Positions 28,152 through 38,308 are shown, counted from the first letter of the stretch. The stretch is DNA of 64,000 nt from Saprospirales bacterium GYS_P2D (GCA_009833045.1 WUUP01000013.1:1-64000); one strand, 5' to 3'. The notes: a model not told the origin generated them from the sequence alone. Translations and numbers: made by a program.

Positions 28152-29199
28152 ATTGAAGGTAGTATTTATAGCAGACTGTCTGACTACTCAGCGGGCAGGG
28201 ATCCATTACTATGCTCGCCAGTTCATCCCGAGAGTCATAGCTCAATATCCGGATCATGAATATTATCATATCACATCTCAGCCCTATGAGCTATCTGCAT
28301 CAGAGAATATCGTGGTCCCCATCACTACTAAGATCCCGATGCACTATAGAATTAGGTACTTCACAGCTATCCCTAAAGCTATAAAAAAAGTAGGAGCGAA
28401 TGTCGCTATTGAGTTGGCGCATTTTGGTCCATTCAGACTGCCAAAAAACATAAAACGATATACTGTCATCCACGATCTTACTCCGATTTTGTATTCTCAA
28501 TATCATGATCGACCATCTGTGCTATGGCATAGATTTCGTCTGCGGCCTTTGCTCCGTTCGGTAGATGGTATCATTACTAATTCTCATACAACTCGTCAAG
28601 ATATCCATAACCATCTGAGTATCGATCTACATAAGATAGAAGTAGCCTATCCCGCAGTTCAGACGTCTAAAAGAATCTTGCGATCAGTAGCCAGACAAGA
28701 TCGTGTCATAAAGCTTTTGACGGTAGGCACTATAGAGCCTCGGAAGAATCATATCGAAATACTGCGGGCGTTGGAGCAGGCAGTAGATCAAGGTTTTGGT
28801 CCCTTTGAATGGTATATCGCTGGAGGAGAAGGGTGGGACTATCGCCAGATCAATCGTGCCATGTCGGAGAGTCCTATAGCTGATAGGATCAGAAAATATG
28901 GTTATGTCTCTGATGCAGATCTTCAAAGACTATATCAGCAGGCTGATTATTTGGTCTATGCATCTCGTTATGAGGGCTTTGGCCTTCCGATCAGTGAGGC
29001 AATGGGGCATGGCCTAGGATTGATACTATCAGATATCCCAGTGCACAGAGAGGTGGCAGAGGATACGGCTCTGTATTTTGCGGATAGAGATACTCTCGTA
29101 GGCCTACTCATGGACCTTGAAAAGAATGTAGCAAGCAGCAGAGACTATACTGTACCATTGACGAAACTGAATGATTTTCGTCTTAGAATATTAGAATAA
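28141..29199 (+). CDS. GT4-type glycosyltransferase
   Basis: The GT-B C-terminal half carries TVGTIEPRKNH, the nucleotide-sugar site EGFGLPISEAM and the preceding YQQADYLVYASRYEG. The N-terminal half begins with VVFIADCLTTQRAGIHYYARQ. A cytosolic retaining transferase, probably building a surface glycan with the convergent cluster that follows. The donor sugar is unknown. Confidence 0.85.
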   Translation: MQGKLKVVFIADCLTTQRAGIHYYARQFIPRVIAQYPDHEYYHITSQPYELSASENIVVPITTKIPMHYRIRYFTAIPKAIKKVGANVAIELAHFGPFRLPKNIKRYTVIHDLTPILYSQYHDRPSVLWHRFRLRPLLRSVDGIITNSHTTRQDIHNHLSIDLHKIEVAYPAVQTSKRILRSVARQDRVIKLLTVGTIEPRKNHIEILRALEQAVDQGFGPFEWYIAGGEGWDYRQINRAMSESPIADRIRKYGYVSDADLQRLYQQADYLVYASRYEGFGLPISEAMGHGLGLILSDIPVHREVAEDTALYFADRDTLVGLLMDLEKNVASSRDYTVPLTKLNDFRLRILE

Positions 29200-29206
29200 C
29201 TGAGCA

Positions 29207-29905
29207 CTACGAGAAAGGTGAGAGGATGCGACTGACCATTCTAAGACCAGAGGCGAGATTTTGGCCTTTTTTCATTGTGTCGGCGGAATAAGTTACATCT
29301 ATTGGGATCTCTTGTATTTTGAATCCAGAAGAGTTGGCTTGTTTGACGATCTCCATGCAAAATTCAAACCCATCATAGTTTAGATTGATATGACTGGCTA
29401 ATCGAAGAGTCATTGCTTTGAGTCCACTTTGACTATCAGTTAAATACTTGCCAGTAAGGGCTAAGTTGATGACGTTCCCTACTTTATTATAGAGTACTCT
29501 TTTCTTGGGTATATTATTATTTTTTAGAAATCTTGAGCCAATGACTAAATCACAATTATTAGCTCTTAGGTGAGTGATAAGTCTGAGCAGATCTTTGGGG
29601 TTATGTTGGAGATCCGCATCAATAGTTGTGATTATCTCAGTATGGCTACGAGCTGCATAGGCGATACCGGTTTGAGTCGCAGCACCAGCCCCGAGATTGA
29701 TGACGTGATCCAGTATAGTCACGGTGTTATATTTTTCGGCTATCTCTCGAGTCTTATCGGAGCTATTATCATTGACTAATATTATGTTGGTCAGTCCCAA
29801 CTCGAGCAATTGCGATATTAAGTCACCTATAAATTTTTGCTCGTCCTTGGCAGGGATAATTACAGCCACATTGGATAGATCAAGTACGTCTGATGTTTTC
29901 ATCAT
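29207..29905 (-). CDS. GT2 glycosyltransferase, polyprenyl-phosphate sugar synthase type
   Basis: Sequence motifs VIIPAKDEQKFI, VNDNSSDKT, TIDADLQHNP (DXD) and SQSGLKAM match dolichyl/polyprenyl-phosphate mannose or glucose synthases. No membrane segment is present. Such enzymes charge the lipid carrier for GT-C transferases, which fits the two membrane proteins encoded just upstream; start and previous stop overlap as TAATG. Confidence 0.85.
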   Translation of the reverse strand: MMKTSDVLDLSNVAVIIPAKDEQKFIGDLISQLLELGLTNIILVNDNSSDKTREIAEKYNTVTILDHVINLGAGAATQTGIAYAARSHTEIITTIDADLQHNPKDLLRLITHLRANNCDLVIGSRFLKNNNIPKKRVLYNKVGNVINLALTGKYLTDSQSGLKAMTLRLASHINLNYDGFEFCMEIVKQANSSGFKIQEIPIDVTYSADTMKKGQNLASGLRMVSRILSPFS

Positions 29906-31263
29906 TATAGGATCTTATAAACTGCATAACTGCCAAAGTTCTTAATTTTCGTGCCGAATACATTCGCAATTTCTTGTGTGTTACCATTCACATCTTGAAA
30001 CTCCACAATCCGATCTGTCGCTATCAAGCTCACCTTAGGATTTTGATAAAGTACCGCTAAAACTTGCCTAAATTTATTAGTAAGACTTTTTTCAGGAGTG
30101 TTGTCCAGCGTCGGGGTATGGAGGTCTACAATAATATACTTCATATCCGAAGCTTTCATCACATCTATTAATTCTGTCTTATCCTCATATTGTTGATTCA
30201 GCCAATAAAAGGTCGTCAACAAATTGTCCTGAAAGATTCGATTTACATTGTTTTTGATGTTGAATGAAAAGCTTGTCCCTATCATATAGATTAGACCATT
30301 ATTGCTATTCATATCATTTATAGCTTTCGCCAAATTAGGACTGGTAAGATTGAGAGTTCCCTCTTCGTCAAGAAGGCCCATAGAATATGGGAAAACAGTT
30401 CCATTGACTATAGTCTTACCATAATGTTCTGGGTGACTACGCATAGTCAGATCGATATTCGACACTCGACTGATCAGACTGAACAAGGCAGAGAATACTA
30501 ATACTCCGGTAAATAAAACCTTGGAGTACATCGAAAACACCGTTTTCTCTTTTTCAGATTTTCCGCTCCCATAGTAATACCCAATCACCAATAGCATCAA
30601 TGGAACAATTAAAAAACCATACCACAAGATTCCAGCAGAAAACATGGTGAATAAAAATCCAAACCCTGCTAATGTGATAAGTAAGACGTTCCTGAGATTC
30701 CGCTGAGCTTTGAATAGAAGAGGCAAAAGAATAAGCACAAATGACCCAAAAAGAATGAGATAAGTGAATTCATTTGATTCTTCAGATAGATCCGGCACTA
30801 TAGATTGTGCTTTTTGAAAGATGGAGGATAAAAGGCTATCCGAAAGATTATTTGATTCTTGAGCTCTTGTCCAGTTGTCCTGTGAATTGCTTAATCCATT
30901 TGGCGTGATAATATTTGAATTTGCAAAACATATAGTAATATATGCTATCAAGATGACAGCGTATAAATAAAATAGCCACCCTAGTCTTCGAAGCCGGTAT
31001 AGTAGCAATAGAGGAAATAAAAGCAATAAATGAAGACCTACTTCCACAAATTTGCCCTGCTGATTGACATTTTGATTGATATCATAAGGTAGTGTGAGAT
31101 ATCTGTATGTCAGATCTTCATATCCAAAGTATCTTTGTATTTCTTCTCTTTTGGGATCGGCGTCTATTTGTTCTTCTCGAATTTCCTGCTCTGTCTGGCC
31201 CAAAGATATGAATGCTACAGCCTGAAAAAGTATCAGCAGCACAAACTGGATTTTACTTTTCAT
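29905..31263 (-). CDS. Multi-pass membrane protein, probable C-terminal half or partner of GT-C enzyme
   Basis: A signal-like segment (IQFVLLILFQAVAFISLGQ) is followed by EEIQRYFGYEDL, several membrane helices (~75-250) and a soluble C-terminal domain (~290-452; YIIVDLHTPTLDN). I do not recognise a named family. In many Bacteroidota a comparable segment follows the GT-C core in one long protein. Here it starts in another frame and overlaps the preceding gene by 11 bases. Role in lipid-linked sugar transfer is inferred from context. Confidence 0.6.
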   Translation of the reverse strand: MKSKIQFVLLILFQAVAFISLGQTEQEIREEQIDADPKREEIQRYFGYEDLTYRYLTLPYDINQNVNQQGKFVEVGLHLLLLFPLLLLYRLRRLGWLFYLYAVILIAYITICFANSNIITPNGLSNSQDNWTRAQESNNLSDSLLSSIFQKAQSIVPDLSEESNEFTYLILFGSFVLILLPLLFKAQRNLRNVLLITLAGFGFLFTMFSAGILWYGFLIVPLMLLVIGYYYGSGKSEKEKTVFSMYSKVLFTGVLVFSALFSLISRVSNIDLTMRSHPEHYGKTIVNGTVFPYSMGLLDEEGTLNLTSPNLAKAINDMNSNNGLIYMIGTSFSFNIKNNVNRIFQDNLLTTFYWLNQQYEDKTELIDVMKASDMKYIIVDLHTPTLDNTPEKSLTNKFRQVLAVLYQNPKVSLIATDRIVEFQDVNGNTQEIANVFGTKIKNFGSYAVYKIL

Positions 31264-32866
31264 TAGCTGCTTTTTTTGAGGCTTTATAATTATCGTTGAA
31301 CTGGAATATACTCATCTCAAGTTGAGGATTAGTACCGGTTACTATTTGCTGGAGACTACCTCCAGTTATTTCTTTGTAGTTCTTCATTCCCCATGGCACA
31401 AAAGGTAGAATACTCAGAAAGACCAGAATAGCTGTAGCTACGAGATTTTCTTTAATTTTATTTCCTTCTTGAAGCATTGATATCAATAGAATAGATATTG
31501 ACGCAAGTAAAATCATGATGGCTTCTTGATGGGGCTTGATATGGTATACCCTCAATCCGCTAATGTCATCGACATGAGCCATGATGAGAAATCCAAAACC
31601 GAAAAAAGCAATGAAGAAGGCGCCTATACGATTGTAATTGTACCACCAGAGTCCCACAAATAACCCAAAAGTCAAGAAGATACTTAGCACCTTAATACTA
31701 AGTGCAAATCCCATCAGCAGACCCAAGACAATGACTATTTGCCAATCAAATCGGTCTGCGATCAATGATTCTGTTTTGAGATCTGATTTTTTCTCTGTGA
31801 GCCAGTAGAAAGTCAGGCAGAGGATACTTATCTGTACAAATAGGAGCGCTAAGTCAACTTTATACTCAATGATCCAATGATTGTTGATCGCTGGAGTGCT
31901 GAGGAATAAGAACACTGCCAATAGGACATAATTAGCGTCAAGCTTGAGGTATCTCACTCCCAGCTCATAGATACCCCAAAAGCTCATAAAGCCTCCAATA
32001 GTCGCTAAAAACATCGTGACCTCAGGACTGAAGAAAGCGATATACCCTACTGACTCCATTAGGCTCCAAGCATATGGCTGAAACCCTTTGACCAAGCTAC
32101 CCTGATCGGCTAAAAGCTGCGCAATGTTGACATAATAGTTTCTTGCATCAAAGCCTAATGGGAAAGGAGACTGAGTATATAGAAAGTTGATACTACTATA
32201 GATCAATGTGATAAATGCCACTAAATACCCCCAGAAGTTCCAACTTGATGGAAACTCAAACTTATTCCAAAAGAAATTTTTACTATACGAGATTGTGCGT
32301 TTATAGTTGATCAATGGAAATGCGAGCAATAGTATCAATACAGGGATCTGAGTCAAAATACTCACACTCCCCATAGCGAATAGCGACATTACCAATACTA
32401 AAAACCCAGTGCCCGTCTTCACCAAAAAAGACGTATTGCCGCCAATCTTTGCCATCTGAGTAGTCCTACTGATGATCAAGTCTCCAGCAGAGTAGGCAGA
32501 TAAAAGGACAATATAGCTGCAGATTAATGTATAACTGGATCGCTCGATGAGATGCCAGTAATTACCCAGATCAAGATCGGCTTGCAGATATTGATTAAAA
32601 CAAAAAGCCGTTAGTATTATCGTGAACAAAAAAGCTCCGAATACTACTAAACCATTGATAGGAAACTTAGGGATCTTGAATTTCTCGGTCTGCGAAAATC
32701 CAAATGCTACTCCGATCAACCCTAATATCGCAGTCCATCCCCAATACTTGTAATGAGTCAGAGAAAGCCAGTAGATTGGATGCTTGTCCCAGTAGTCAAT
32801 GAAAAGTATTCCCACCCAAAAAAGGGAGAAAACAATAAAAAAACCTTCCTTAAAACTTAGTTTCAT
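31253..32866 (-). CDS. GT-C-like membrane glycosyltransferase
   Basis: About 13 membrane segments are visible. PFPLGFDARNYYVN (~233-246) holds an Asp in the first external loop position where GT39/GT83-type transferases place the catalytic residue, and the end contains PWGMKNYKEIT, like the PW.RN motif of that group. It would use polyprenyl-phosphate sugar made by the GT2 enzyme downstream. Exact acceptor unknown. Confidence 0.65.
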   Translation of the reverse strand: MKLSFKEGFFIVFSLFWVGILFIDYWDKHPIYWLSLTHYKYWGWTAILGLIGVAFGFSQTEKFKIPKFPINGLVVFGAFLFTIILTAFCFNQYLQADLDLGNYWHLIERSSYTLICSYIVLLSAYSAGDLIISRTTQMAKIGGNTSFLVKTGTGFLVLVMSLFAMGSVSILTQIPVLILLLAFPLINYKRTISYSKNFFWNKFEFPSSWNFWGYLVAFITLIYSSINFLYTQSPFPLGFDARNYYVNIAQLLADQGSLVKGFQPYAWSLMESVGYIAFFSPEVTMFLATIGGFMSFWGIYELGVRYLKLDANYVLLAVFLFLSTPAINNHWIIEYKVDLALLFVQISILCLTFYWLTEKKSDLKTESLIADRFDWQIVIVLGLLMGFALSIKVLSIFLTFGLFVGLWWYNYNRIGAFFIAFFGFGFLIMAHVDDISGLRVYHIKPHQEAIMILLASISILLISMLQEGNKIKENLVATAILVFLSILPFVPWGMKNYKEITGGSLQQIVTGTNPQLEMSIFQFNDNYKASKKAANEK

Positions 32867-33019
32867 ATTCGTTTCTAATCTCGGAGGTGAGTGGAGATCT
32901 ACTGAATAGTGATCAGACTTCGACCGATTTTATCCATCTCATCCATCTTAATACACTAATGGTTATATCTTCGCAGCTTGGTGTTTTATACCATTTAACT
33001 ACTAATGTATTAGTTTATT

Positions 33020-33505
33020 ATGACAATAAGTTTCTATACGAGAATCTTCATATCGATTAGCATGATAGTCCTCATGTCTGCATGTGGTCCAGGAGGAGCC
33101 AGTTATCCTGAGCTCGACCTAATGAGTCATGGACTCCCGATCAAAATCAATGCTCCCCAAGATGCAGAAGTAGCTGTAGATGATCTGGGTATAATGAAAG
33201 ATGTAACAGTCAAAGGGACTGATAACTACAGCGTTCAGATTTTTTCTTCAGAGGCGGAGTCGCTGGATGTTGCTAAACTCATAGCAGGGCTTAAGAGTGA
33301 TATCGAGGCCTCAGCTTTCTTCAGTAAGATAATCAGCGAAGATGAGTCAGGATTCATCTATGAGAAGGTGATTGACGAAGATTTTGTGAATTATGATTTC
33401 AGAAGTGTCAAAATCCAGGGAGATACTAAGTATGTTTTTCAAGCTGGATTTGGTGGAAAGTATACACAGGCTGAGATCGAAAAAATCTATAACTCCATAA
33501 AGTAA
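33020..33505 (+). CDS. Lipoprotein of unknown function
   Basis: A signal peptide with lipobox LMSAC (Cys22) precedes a small soluble domain without recognised motif (LPIKINAPQDAEV, YSVQIFSSEAES). Length 161. The SH3-domain protein starts one base after its stop, so the two are likely co-expressed. Confidence 0.7.
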   Translation: MTISFYTRIFISISMIVLMSACGPGGASYPELDLMSHGLPIKINAPQDAEVAVDDLGIMKDVTVKGTDNYSVQIFSSEAESLDVAKLIAGLKSDIEASAFFSKIISEDESGFIYEKVIDEDFVNYDFRSVKIQGDTKYVFQAGFGGKYTQAEIEKIYNSIK

Positions 33506-33506
33506 T

Positions 33507-34007
33507 ATGAGGAATAAAAAGAAGCAAAGTGCGATGCCCAAAGTATGGGCATGGATTAGCTTTATAATTTTTGGATTTATCATCGCTTTATTAGGTACGT
33601 CTTTGTTTAAGCAGGAGAGCCCTGCTCAGGTCTTGCGGTCATGGTTCACTCGATCAGTAGAAGAGGGTGATCTCAGCACATATGATAAGGAAGACTTGGT
33701 GAAGATCATAGAGACTCAGAGAAAGAGAATTGATTCTCTCGATCAGCAGTTGGATCGCTATATCCGACATTTTGGAATACGTAGTGCTCTCATAGAGGTA
33801 GAAGGCGAGACCCTCAATCTCCGCTCTGAGCCAACCATCACCAGTGATATCATAGACAAAATACCTAATAATACCATCATCGGTATCATCCGGTGTCAAG
33901 AGGAGACAGTCTTCTTGGACGGGGCAGATGGCAGCTGGTGTCGTATCAAGTATGCCGGCCAAGAAGGTTGGGTATGGGGCAATTATCTGAAAGAAATCGA
34001 CTTTTAA
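33507..34007 (+). CDS. Membrane-anchored SH3b-domain protein
   Basis: One N-terminal membrane helix (AWISFIIFGFIIALLG), a short coiled coil (KIIETQRKRIDSLDQQLDRY) and a C-terminal bacterial SH3 domain (~100-166; ETLNLRSEP, GSWCRIKYAGQEGWVWGNYL). SH3b domains often bind peptidoglycan or proteins in the periplasm. It overlaps the acyl-CoA oxidase-like gene by four bases, convergently. Confidence 0.8.
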   Translation: MRNKKKQSAMPKVWAWISFIIFGFIIALLGTSLFKQESPAQVLRSWFTRSVEEGDLSTYDKEDLVKIIETQRKRIDSLDQQLDRYIRHFGIRSALIEVEGETLNLRSEPTITSDIIDKIPNNTIIGIIRCQEETVFLDGADGSWCRIKYAGQEGWVWGNYLKEIDF

Positions 34008-36325
34008 GAAAACTCTCGATCTGCTATCGGCGCATTGACGATGGCATCGGGGATAGCAAATGCATCAACCCATATATTTACTCGCTCTCTATTGTCCAGT
34101 AGCTTCTTGTTTCTGATACGTCGCAGCGCCTTGGCTTGACTACCTTCCATGAAGTCTTTCTCGAGATACCAGTCTTTATTGTCTATGATGACCTCGAGAG
34201 CATATTGCTGTATTATGTTGCTTAGCTCATCTTTGAGTGCAGGGTTTTTGATTTGCTCTTTTTTAGAGAGCAGAGAGCTCAGGCAAACTGTATCAATATA
34301 GGCATCGGCCAGATCTACCATATGCAGTTGCGTCCTGAGAAAAGCTTGATAGGGGTCCATTCTCCTGCTGAGATATTTACGCATGCGCTCACTCAGACTG
34401 ATAAGTGTCTTTTGATATCTGAGTTCAAACAAAGCGCTGAAATAGTCATCGCTGGTCAGATATTGAGAGTCAGTACTGCGCTTGTTGATTGGATTGTAGG
34501 ATTTGAGTGTATGCTTCATCTTGCGAAGAACATATCCGATGACTGCTTTGATACCATCATCGTGAAAAGACTGTCGAAACTCTGTCAATAGCCCCTTCGC
34601 TACCAGCTGCATCAGTACGGTATTGTCCCCTTCAAAAGTGGTGAAGATGTCACTGTCGGCTTTGAGCATTCCGATTTGATTTTCGATCAGGTAGCCTTTG
34701 CCTCCGCATGCCTCTCGACATATTTGTATAGTTTTGGTCGCATGCCATGAGGCTTTTGACTTGAGCCCCGCAGCGAGCGTCTCGATCTGACGAGTGTCAT
34801 CTCCCTCGTCATTGACATAGCGATCAGCTACATCTCGCAGAGCGAAATAATATGCATATGTCTTTGCGACATTTGGTATCAGCCTCGCCTGATGAGTAGG
34901 GTAGTCCATGATAAGTGTCTCTTTCGCTCCATCCTTGGAGGCGAACTGTCGACGCATGAGAGCATATTTGGTAGCGATGTGGAGGGCTTTCTTTGTCGCA
35001 TTGACTGAGGCAAGTCCGACGCAGATACGACCGACGACGAGTGCTCCGAGCATAGTGAAAAATCGCTTGGACGGCTTTTCTATGATACTCTCATATTGAC
35101 CAGTAGCGGTGATAGTCCCATATTTATCGAGGAGGTTATCTACTGGCACTTTGACATTGTCAAACCAAATACGACCATTGTCTACACCATTGAGTCCGAT
35201 CTTGTAGCCGCAGTCTTCGATTTTGACTCCTTTTAGCACTTTTCCTTCTTTTCTGATCGGGACGAGTACAGCGTGGACACCATGATTTTCACCATTGACG
35301 ATGAGCTGAGCGAATACTGCAGCCATCTCACTATGTAGTGCATTACCGATGTATTCTTTGCCAGCATCATAGGAAGGTGAGTGCACCGTGATTGATCGAG
35401 ACTCGTGGTCATATGTGGCGGTAGTCTTGAGGCCTTTTACATCGGAGCCATGGCCCGTCTCAGTCATGGCAAAACAGCCTAAGAGCTCTGCTCGGTGCAT
35501 TGCCTCGAGATACTGTCTATGATGACGCTCCGTCCCTAGTAAAAATACTGCTCCACCAAAAAGACCAAACTGTACCCCAAACTTCACAGTCAAACTCAGA
35601 TCGCTATACGATAGCTCCTCGAACACTACTATATGATCTCCTTTTTGCTCGCCTCCACCGTATTTTTTAGGAAATGAGAAAGCACTGACCCCCTGATCAG
35701 CCAGTGCTTTGACACGACGCAGGGTAAGCTGTCGATACGACTCCTTCTCAGGATAATAGTCTGTCTTGAATAATGGATCGCTGAGTAGATTTCGCAGTTT
35801 GGTACGTAGCTCAGCATAGTCGCCATCGAGCAGCCCTTTTAGAGCGCTGACCAGCTCGGCATCTGAGTCTGTGGCATCTTCATCGGTGAGTCCGAGCTGA
35901 TCCATGAGTATCCTACCACTATGAGTGTTATTGACCCCGAGGGCTTTGCTGACTTCTCGCAGTGATGACTGCGTGGCTTCATCTGACCATACATTTTGTT
36001 GGTAAGACTGATGAGCTACTCGAGCGATATCAGCACCGAGTTGGGCTACATTCTTATAGCTTTTTTCGGGTAGTGATGGGGTGATTTCCTCTATGGCTTT
36101 TAGCCAAGATCTGAATGTTTCCTCACTGGGTGGAGACTTTGGATCGGAGTACTTGATGAGATATTCTTTTTCTTTGGCCTCGAGCCAGTCAGCCTTCTTG
36201 ATGAGGCTATGGATGTAGTCGATCTCGGTGGGACTCAGGACACTGTCAGACCAGCCTACATAAAATATCGGGAGCATGCTTAAGACTCCGGGAGTCAATT
36301 TTTCTTCAGTAAGGATAGAACTCAT
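34004..36325 (-). CDS. Acyl-CoA oxidase/dehydrogenase-like flavoprotein
   Basis: The core (~185-600) shows SFPKKYGGG, CFAMTETGHGSDVKGLKTTA and FTTFEGDNTVLMQLVAKGLL, the last being typical of acyl-CoA oxidases with the catalytic Glu. A C-terminal ACOX-like helical domain follows. The N-terminal ~90 residues (MLPIFYVGWSDSVLSPTEID) look like a TerB-type helical module not found in ordinary dehydrogenases. The total of 773 residues exceeds the usual ~660-700. It would oxidise fatty acyl-CoA. Divergent from fabG with 51 bases between starts. Confidence 0.85.
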   Translation of the reverse strand: MSSILTEEKLTPGVLSMLPIFYVGWSDSVLSPTEIDYIHSLIKKADWLEAKEKEYLIKYSDPKSPPSEETFRSWLKAIEEITPSLPEKSYKNVAQLGADIARVAHQSYQQNVWSDEATQSSLREVSKALGVNNTHSGRILMDQLGLTDEDATDSDAELVSALKGLLDGDYAELRTKLRNLLSDPLFKTDYYPEKESYRQLTLRRVKALADQGVSAFSFPKKYGGGEQKGDHIVVFEELSYSDLSLTVKFGVQFGLFGGAVFLLGTERHHRQYLEAMHRAELLGCFAMTETGHGSDVKGLKTTATYDHESRSITVHSPSYDAGKEYIGNALHSEMAAVFAQLIVNGENHGVHAVLVPIRKEGKVLKGVKIEDCGYKIGLNGVDNGRIWFDNVKVPVDNLLDKYGTITATGQYESIIEKPSKRFFTMLGALVVGRICVGLASVNATKKALHIATKYALMRRQFASKDGAKETLIMDYPTHQARLIPNVAKTYAYYFALRDVADRYVNDEGDDTRQIETLAAGLKSKASWHATKTIQICREACGGKGYLIENQIGMLKADSDIFTTFEGDNTVLMQLVAKGLLTEFRQSFHDDGIKAVIGYVLRKMKHTLKSYNPINKRSTDSQYLTSDDYFSALFELRYQKTLISLSERMRKYLSRRMDPYQAFLRTQLHMVDLADAYIDTVCLSSLLSKKEQIKNPALKDELSNIIQQYALEVIIDNKDWYLEKDFMEGSQAKALRRIRNKKLLDNRERVNIWVDAFAIPDAIVNAPIADREFS

Positions 36326-36376
36326 ATCTTGTGATTACTTACATATTCTAATTATAAATTAAGAAGAAAAGTTGAT

Positions 36377-37117
36377 ATGGCATTGTTAAATGGTAAAGTG
36401 GCGATAATAACAGGTGGAACGAGAGGTATCGGAAAGGGTATCGTAGAGCGATTTCATAGAGAGGGAGCCAAGGTGGTGTTTTCCTATAGGTCATCAGAAG
36501 AAGCAGCGAATGCGCTGATCTCTCATCTGGGAGGTGATGATATCATCGCAGTCAAGTCCGATGCGGCTGAGATGGAGGATGCTCAGGCACTGATTAAGAC
36601 TGCTGTGGATGCCTATGGTCGTATCGATATCCTCATCAACAATGCTGGTATCACTCAGGATAATCTCATGCTACGCATGAGCGAAGAGCAGTGGGACAAT
36701 GTCATCCGAGTTAATCTCAAATCAGTGTTTAATCTCACCAAGTCGGTCCTACGCACTATGCTCAAGCAGCGCTCAGGGTCTATCATCAATATGAGCTCAG
36801 TGGTAGGTGTATTCGGTAATGCTGGTCAGGCTAACTATGCCGCATCAAAAGCTGGTGTTATTGGTTTCACCAAGTCTATCGCTAAGGAGGTCGGCTCCAG
36901 AGGTATCCGATGCAACGCTATCACTCCAGGATTCATCCAGACAGAGATGACTGACGAACTGGACGAAAAAACTAAGGATAGCTATATCAGCAATATTCCG
37001 CTTAACTCTTTTGGAAACGTCAATGATGTCGCTGAGGCCTGCCTCTATCTATCAGCTGATGGATCGAGATATGTCACAGGTCAGGTCCTCAGCGTATGTG
37101 GCGGTTTGAATATTTAG
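36377..37117 (+). CDS. fabG: 3-oxoacyl-ACP reductase
   Basis: A 246-residue SDR with TGGTRGIGKG at the N-terminus, NNAGIT, the catalytic Ser (INMSS), YAASKAG and the C-terminal YVTGQVLSVCGGL. This fits FabG of type II fatty acid synthesis or a close paralogue. It stands apart from other fab genes. Confidence 0.88.
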   Translation: MALLNGKVAIITGGTRGIGKGIVERFHREGAKVVFSYRSSEEAANALISHLGGDDIIAVKSDAAEMEDAQALIKTAVDAYGRIDILINNAGITQDNLMLRMSEEQWDNVIRVNLKSVFNLTKSVLRTMLKQRSGSIINMSSVVGVFGNAGQANYAASKAGVIGFTKSIAKEVGSRGIRCNAITPGFIQTEMTDELDEKTKDSYISNIPLNSFGNVNDVAEACLYLSADGSRYVTGQVLSVCGGLNI

Positions 37118-38262
37118 GTCTCGGACTACTTCTATTTTTTGCTTGTCGTTCCATCTCATATGTAGAGCTGGATGATGAGCGATGGGTGGAGATCCCCTAT
37201 GATGATATTCAGATCGCAGCAGAGGCTGTCGATAGTGAGCTTTATGCTGAGCTGGCAGTCCAGAGGGTCGTGCGGACTCAGTTTCATGTGATACATACGG
37301 CGGGACTTTCGTCCAATTATGTAATAGAGGATGCGGAGGTCATAGTCAGAGATTTATTGGCTGCAGCCAATGAAAGACTACGTACCAATGCACCGATGTC
37401 TCTCTATGATGGAGAGCCTCCGGCAGTATATGATAGTCATATACAGATCGCTACAGTATCTCCTGCCATAGTACATCACGAGCTATCTGAGCAGTCTTAC
37501 TTCATTAAAAAAGGTCCTAAAGCTAATCGCTATGATCGTAAGACCTTGCAGAAGTACACTGCAGGTCAGGATAGCGTACTACATGTATTTTTGATGGCCT
37601 TTGACCCCGATGAGCTCACATCTGGTCGTCAGAAGAAAGAAACGACTGGTATCGCCTTTGGCAATATCATCAAACTGGCTGGGCTCTACGAGTCGGGACA
37701 GCCCGGATGGGCACATGCTGGCCTGCTCAATCATGAGATCGGACATGCCCTCGGCCTCAAGCATAGCTGGAATCGCAGTGACGGCTGCGACGACACCCCG
37801 AGACATCCTAACTGCTGGGTGCCGACAGCAGATGGGCCTTGCTCAGCTCCTACGTCTAATAATCTCATGGACTACAATGCTCATCAAGCAGCTATAACTC
37901 CCTGTCAGATAGCTACCATGCATCGCAGTATGCTGCAGCGTGCTACAGTAGGGAGCCAGATAGTGGAGCCTATGCGCTGTGATGAGGCGGATGAAGGAGA
38001 ACCCCTAAAAATCATGACTGAGTCAGCCCTCGATGGACCTTTAGTGTTGAGTCGTGATATCATCATCGAGTCGGATGCTACTCTACATATCAGAGGTGAT
38101 ATCATCCGACGAGCCGATCGTCATATCACTGTCAAAAAAGGAGCAACAATAATCTGGCACTGGGGAGAGTCGATCGACCATTGCAACATGCTCAGTCCCG
38201 TCATCCGAGCTCAGAAAGGTGGAGTGTTAATCAAGAGAGAAAAGAGCCAATGGAGCTTGTGA
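37096..38262 (+). CDS. Zinc metalloprotease-like lipoprotein (metzincin)
   Basis: The gene begins inside the last 22 bases of fabG. A lipoprotein signal with Cys17 (LGLLLFFAC) leads to a domain with HEIGHALGLKH (213-223; His213, Glu214, His217, His223) and a downstream Met-turn-like LMDYNAH, the layout of pappalysin-type M43 or related metzincins. TPRHPNCW and CSAPTSNNLMDY also resemble M43 proteins. A beta-rich tail follows (~300-388). Envelope or surface protease; substrate unknown. Confidence 0.8.
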   Translation: MWRFEYLGLGLLLFFACRSISYVELDDERWVEIPYDDIQIAAEAVDSELYAELAVQRVVRTQFHVIHTAGLSSNYVIEDAEVIVRDLLAAANERLRTNAPMSLYDGEPPAVYDSHIQIATVSPAIVHHELSEQSYFIKKGPKANRYDRKTLQKYTAGQDSVLHVFLMAFDPDELTSGRQKKETTGIAFGNIIKLAGLYESGQPGWAHAGLLNHEIGHALGLKHSWNRSDGCDDTPRHPNCWVPTADGPCSAPTSNNLMDYNAHQAAITPCQIATMHRSMLQRATVGSQIVEPMRCDEADEGEPLKIMTESALDGPLVLSRDIIIESDATLHIRGDIIRRADRHITVKKGATIIWHWGESIDHCNMLSPVIRAQKGGVLIKREKSQWSL

Positions 38263-38308
38263 TCACTCCATCGGACCTCTTGATAATTAATTGAATTGGT
38301 ATAGTGGA

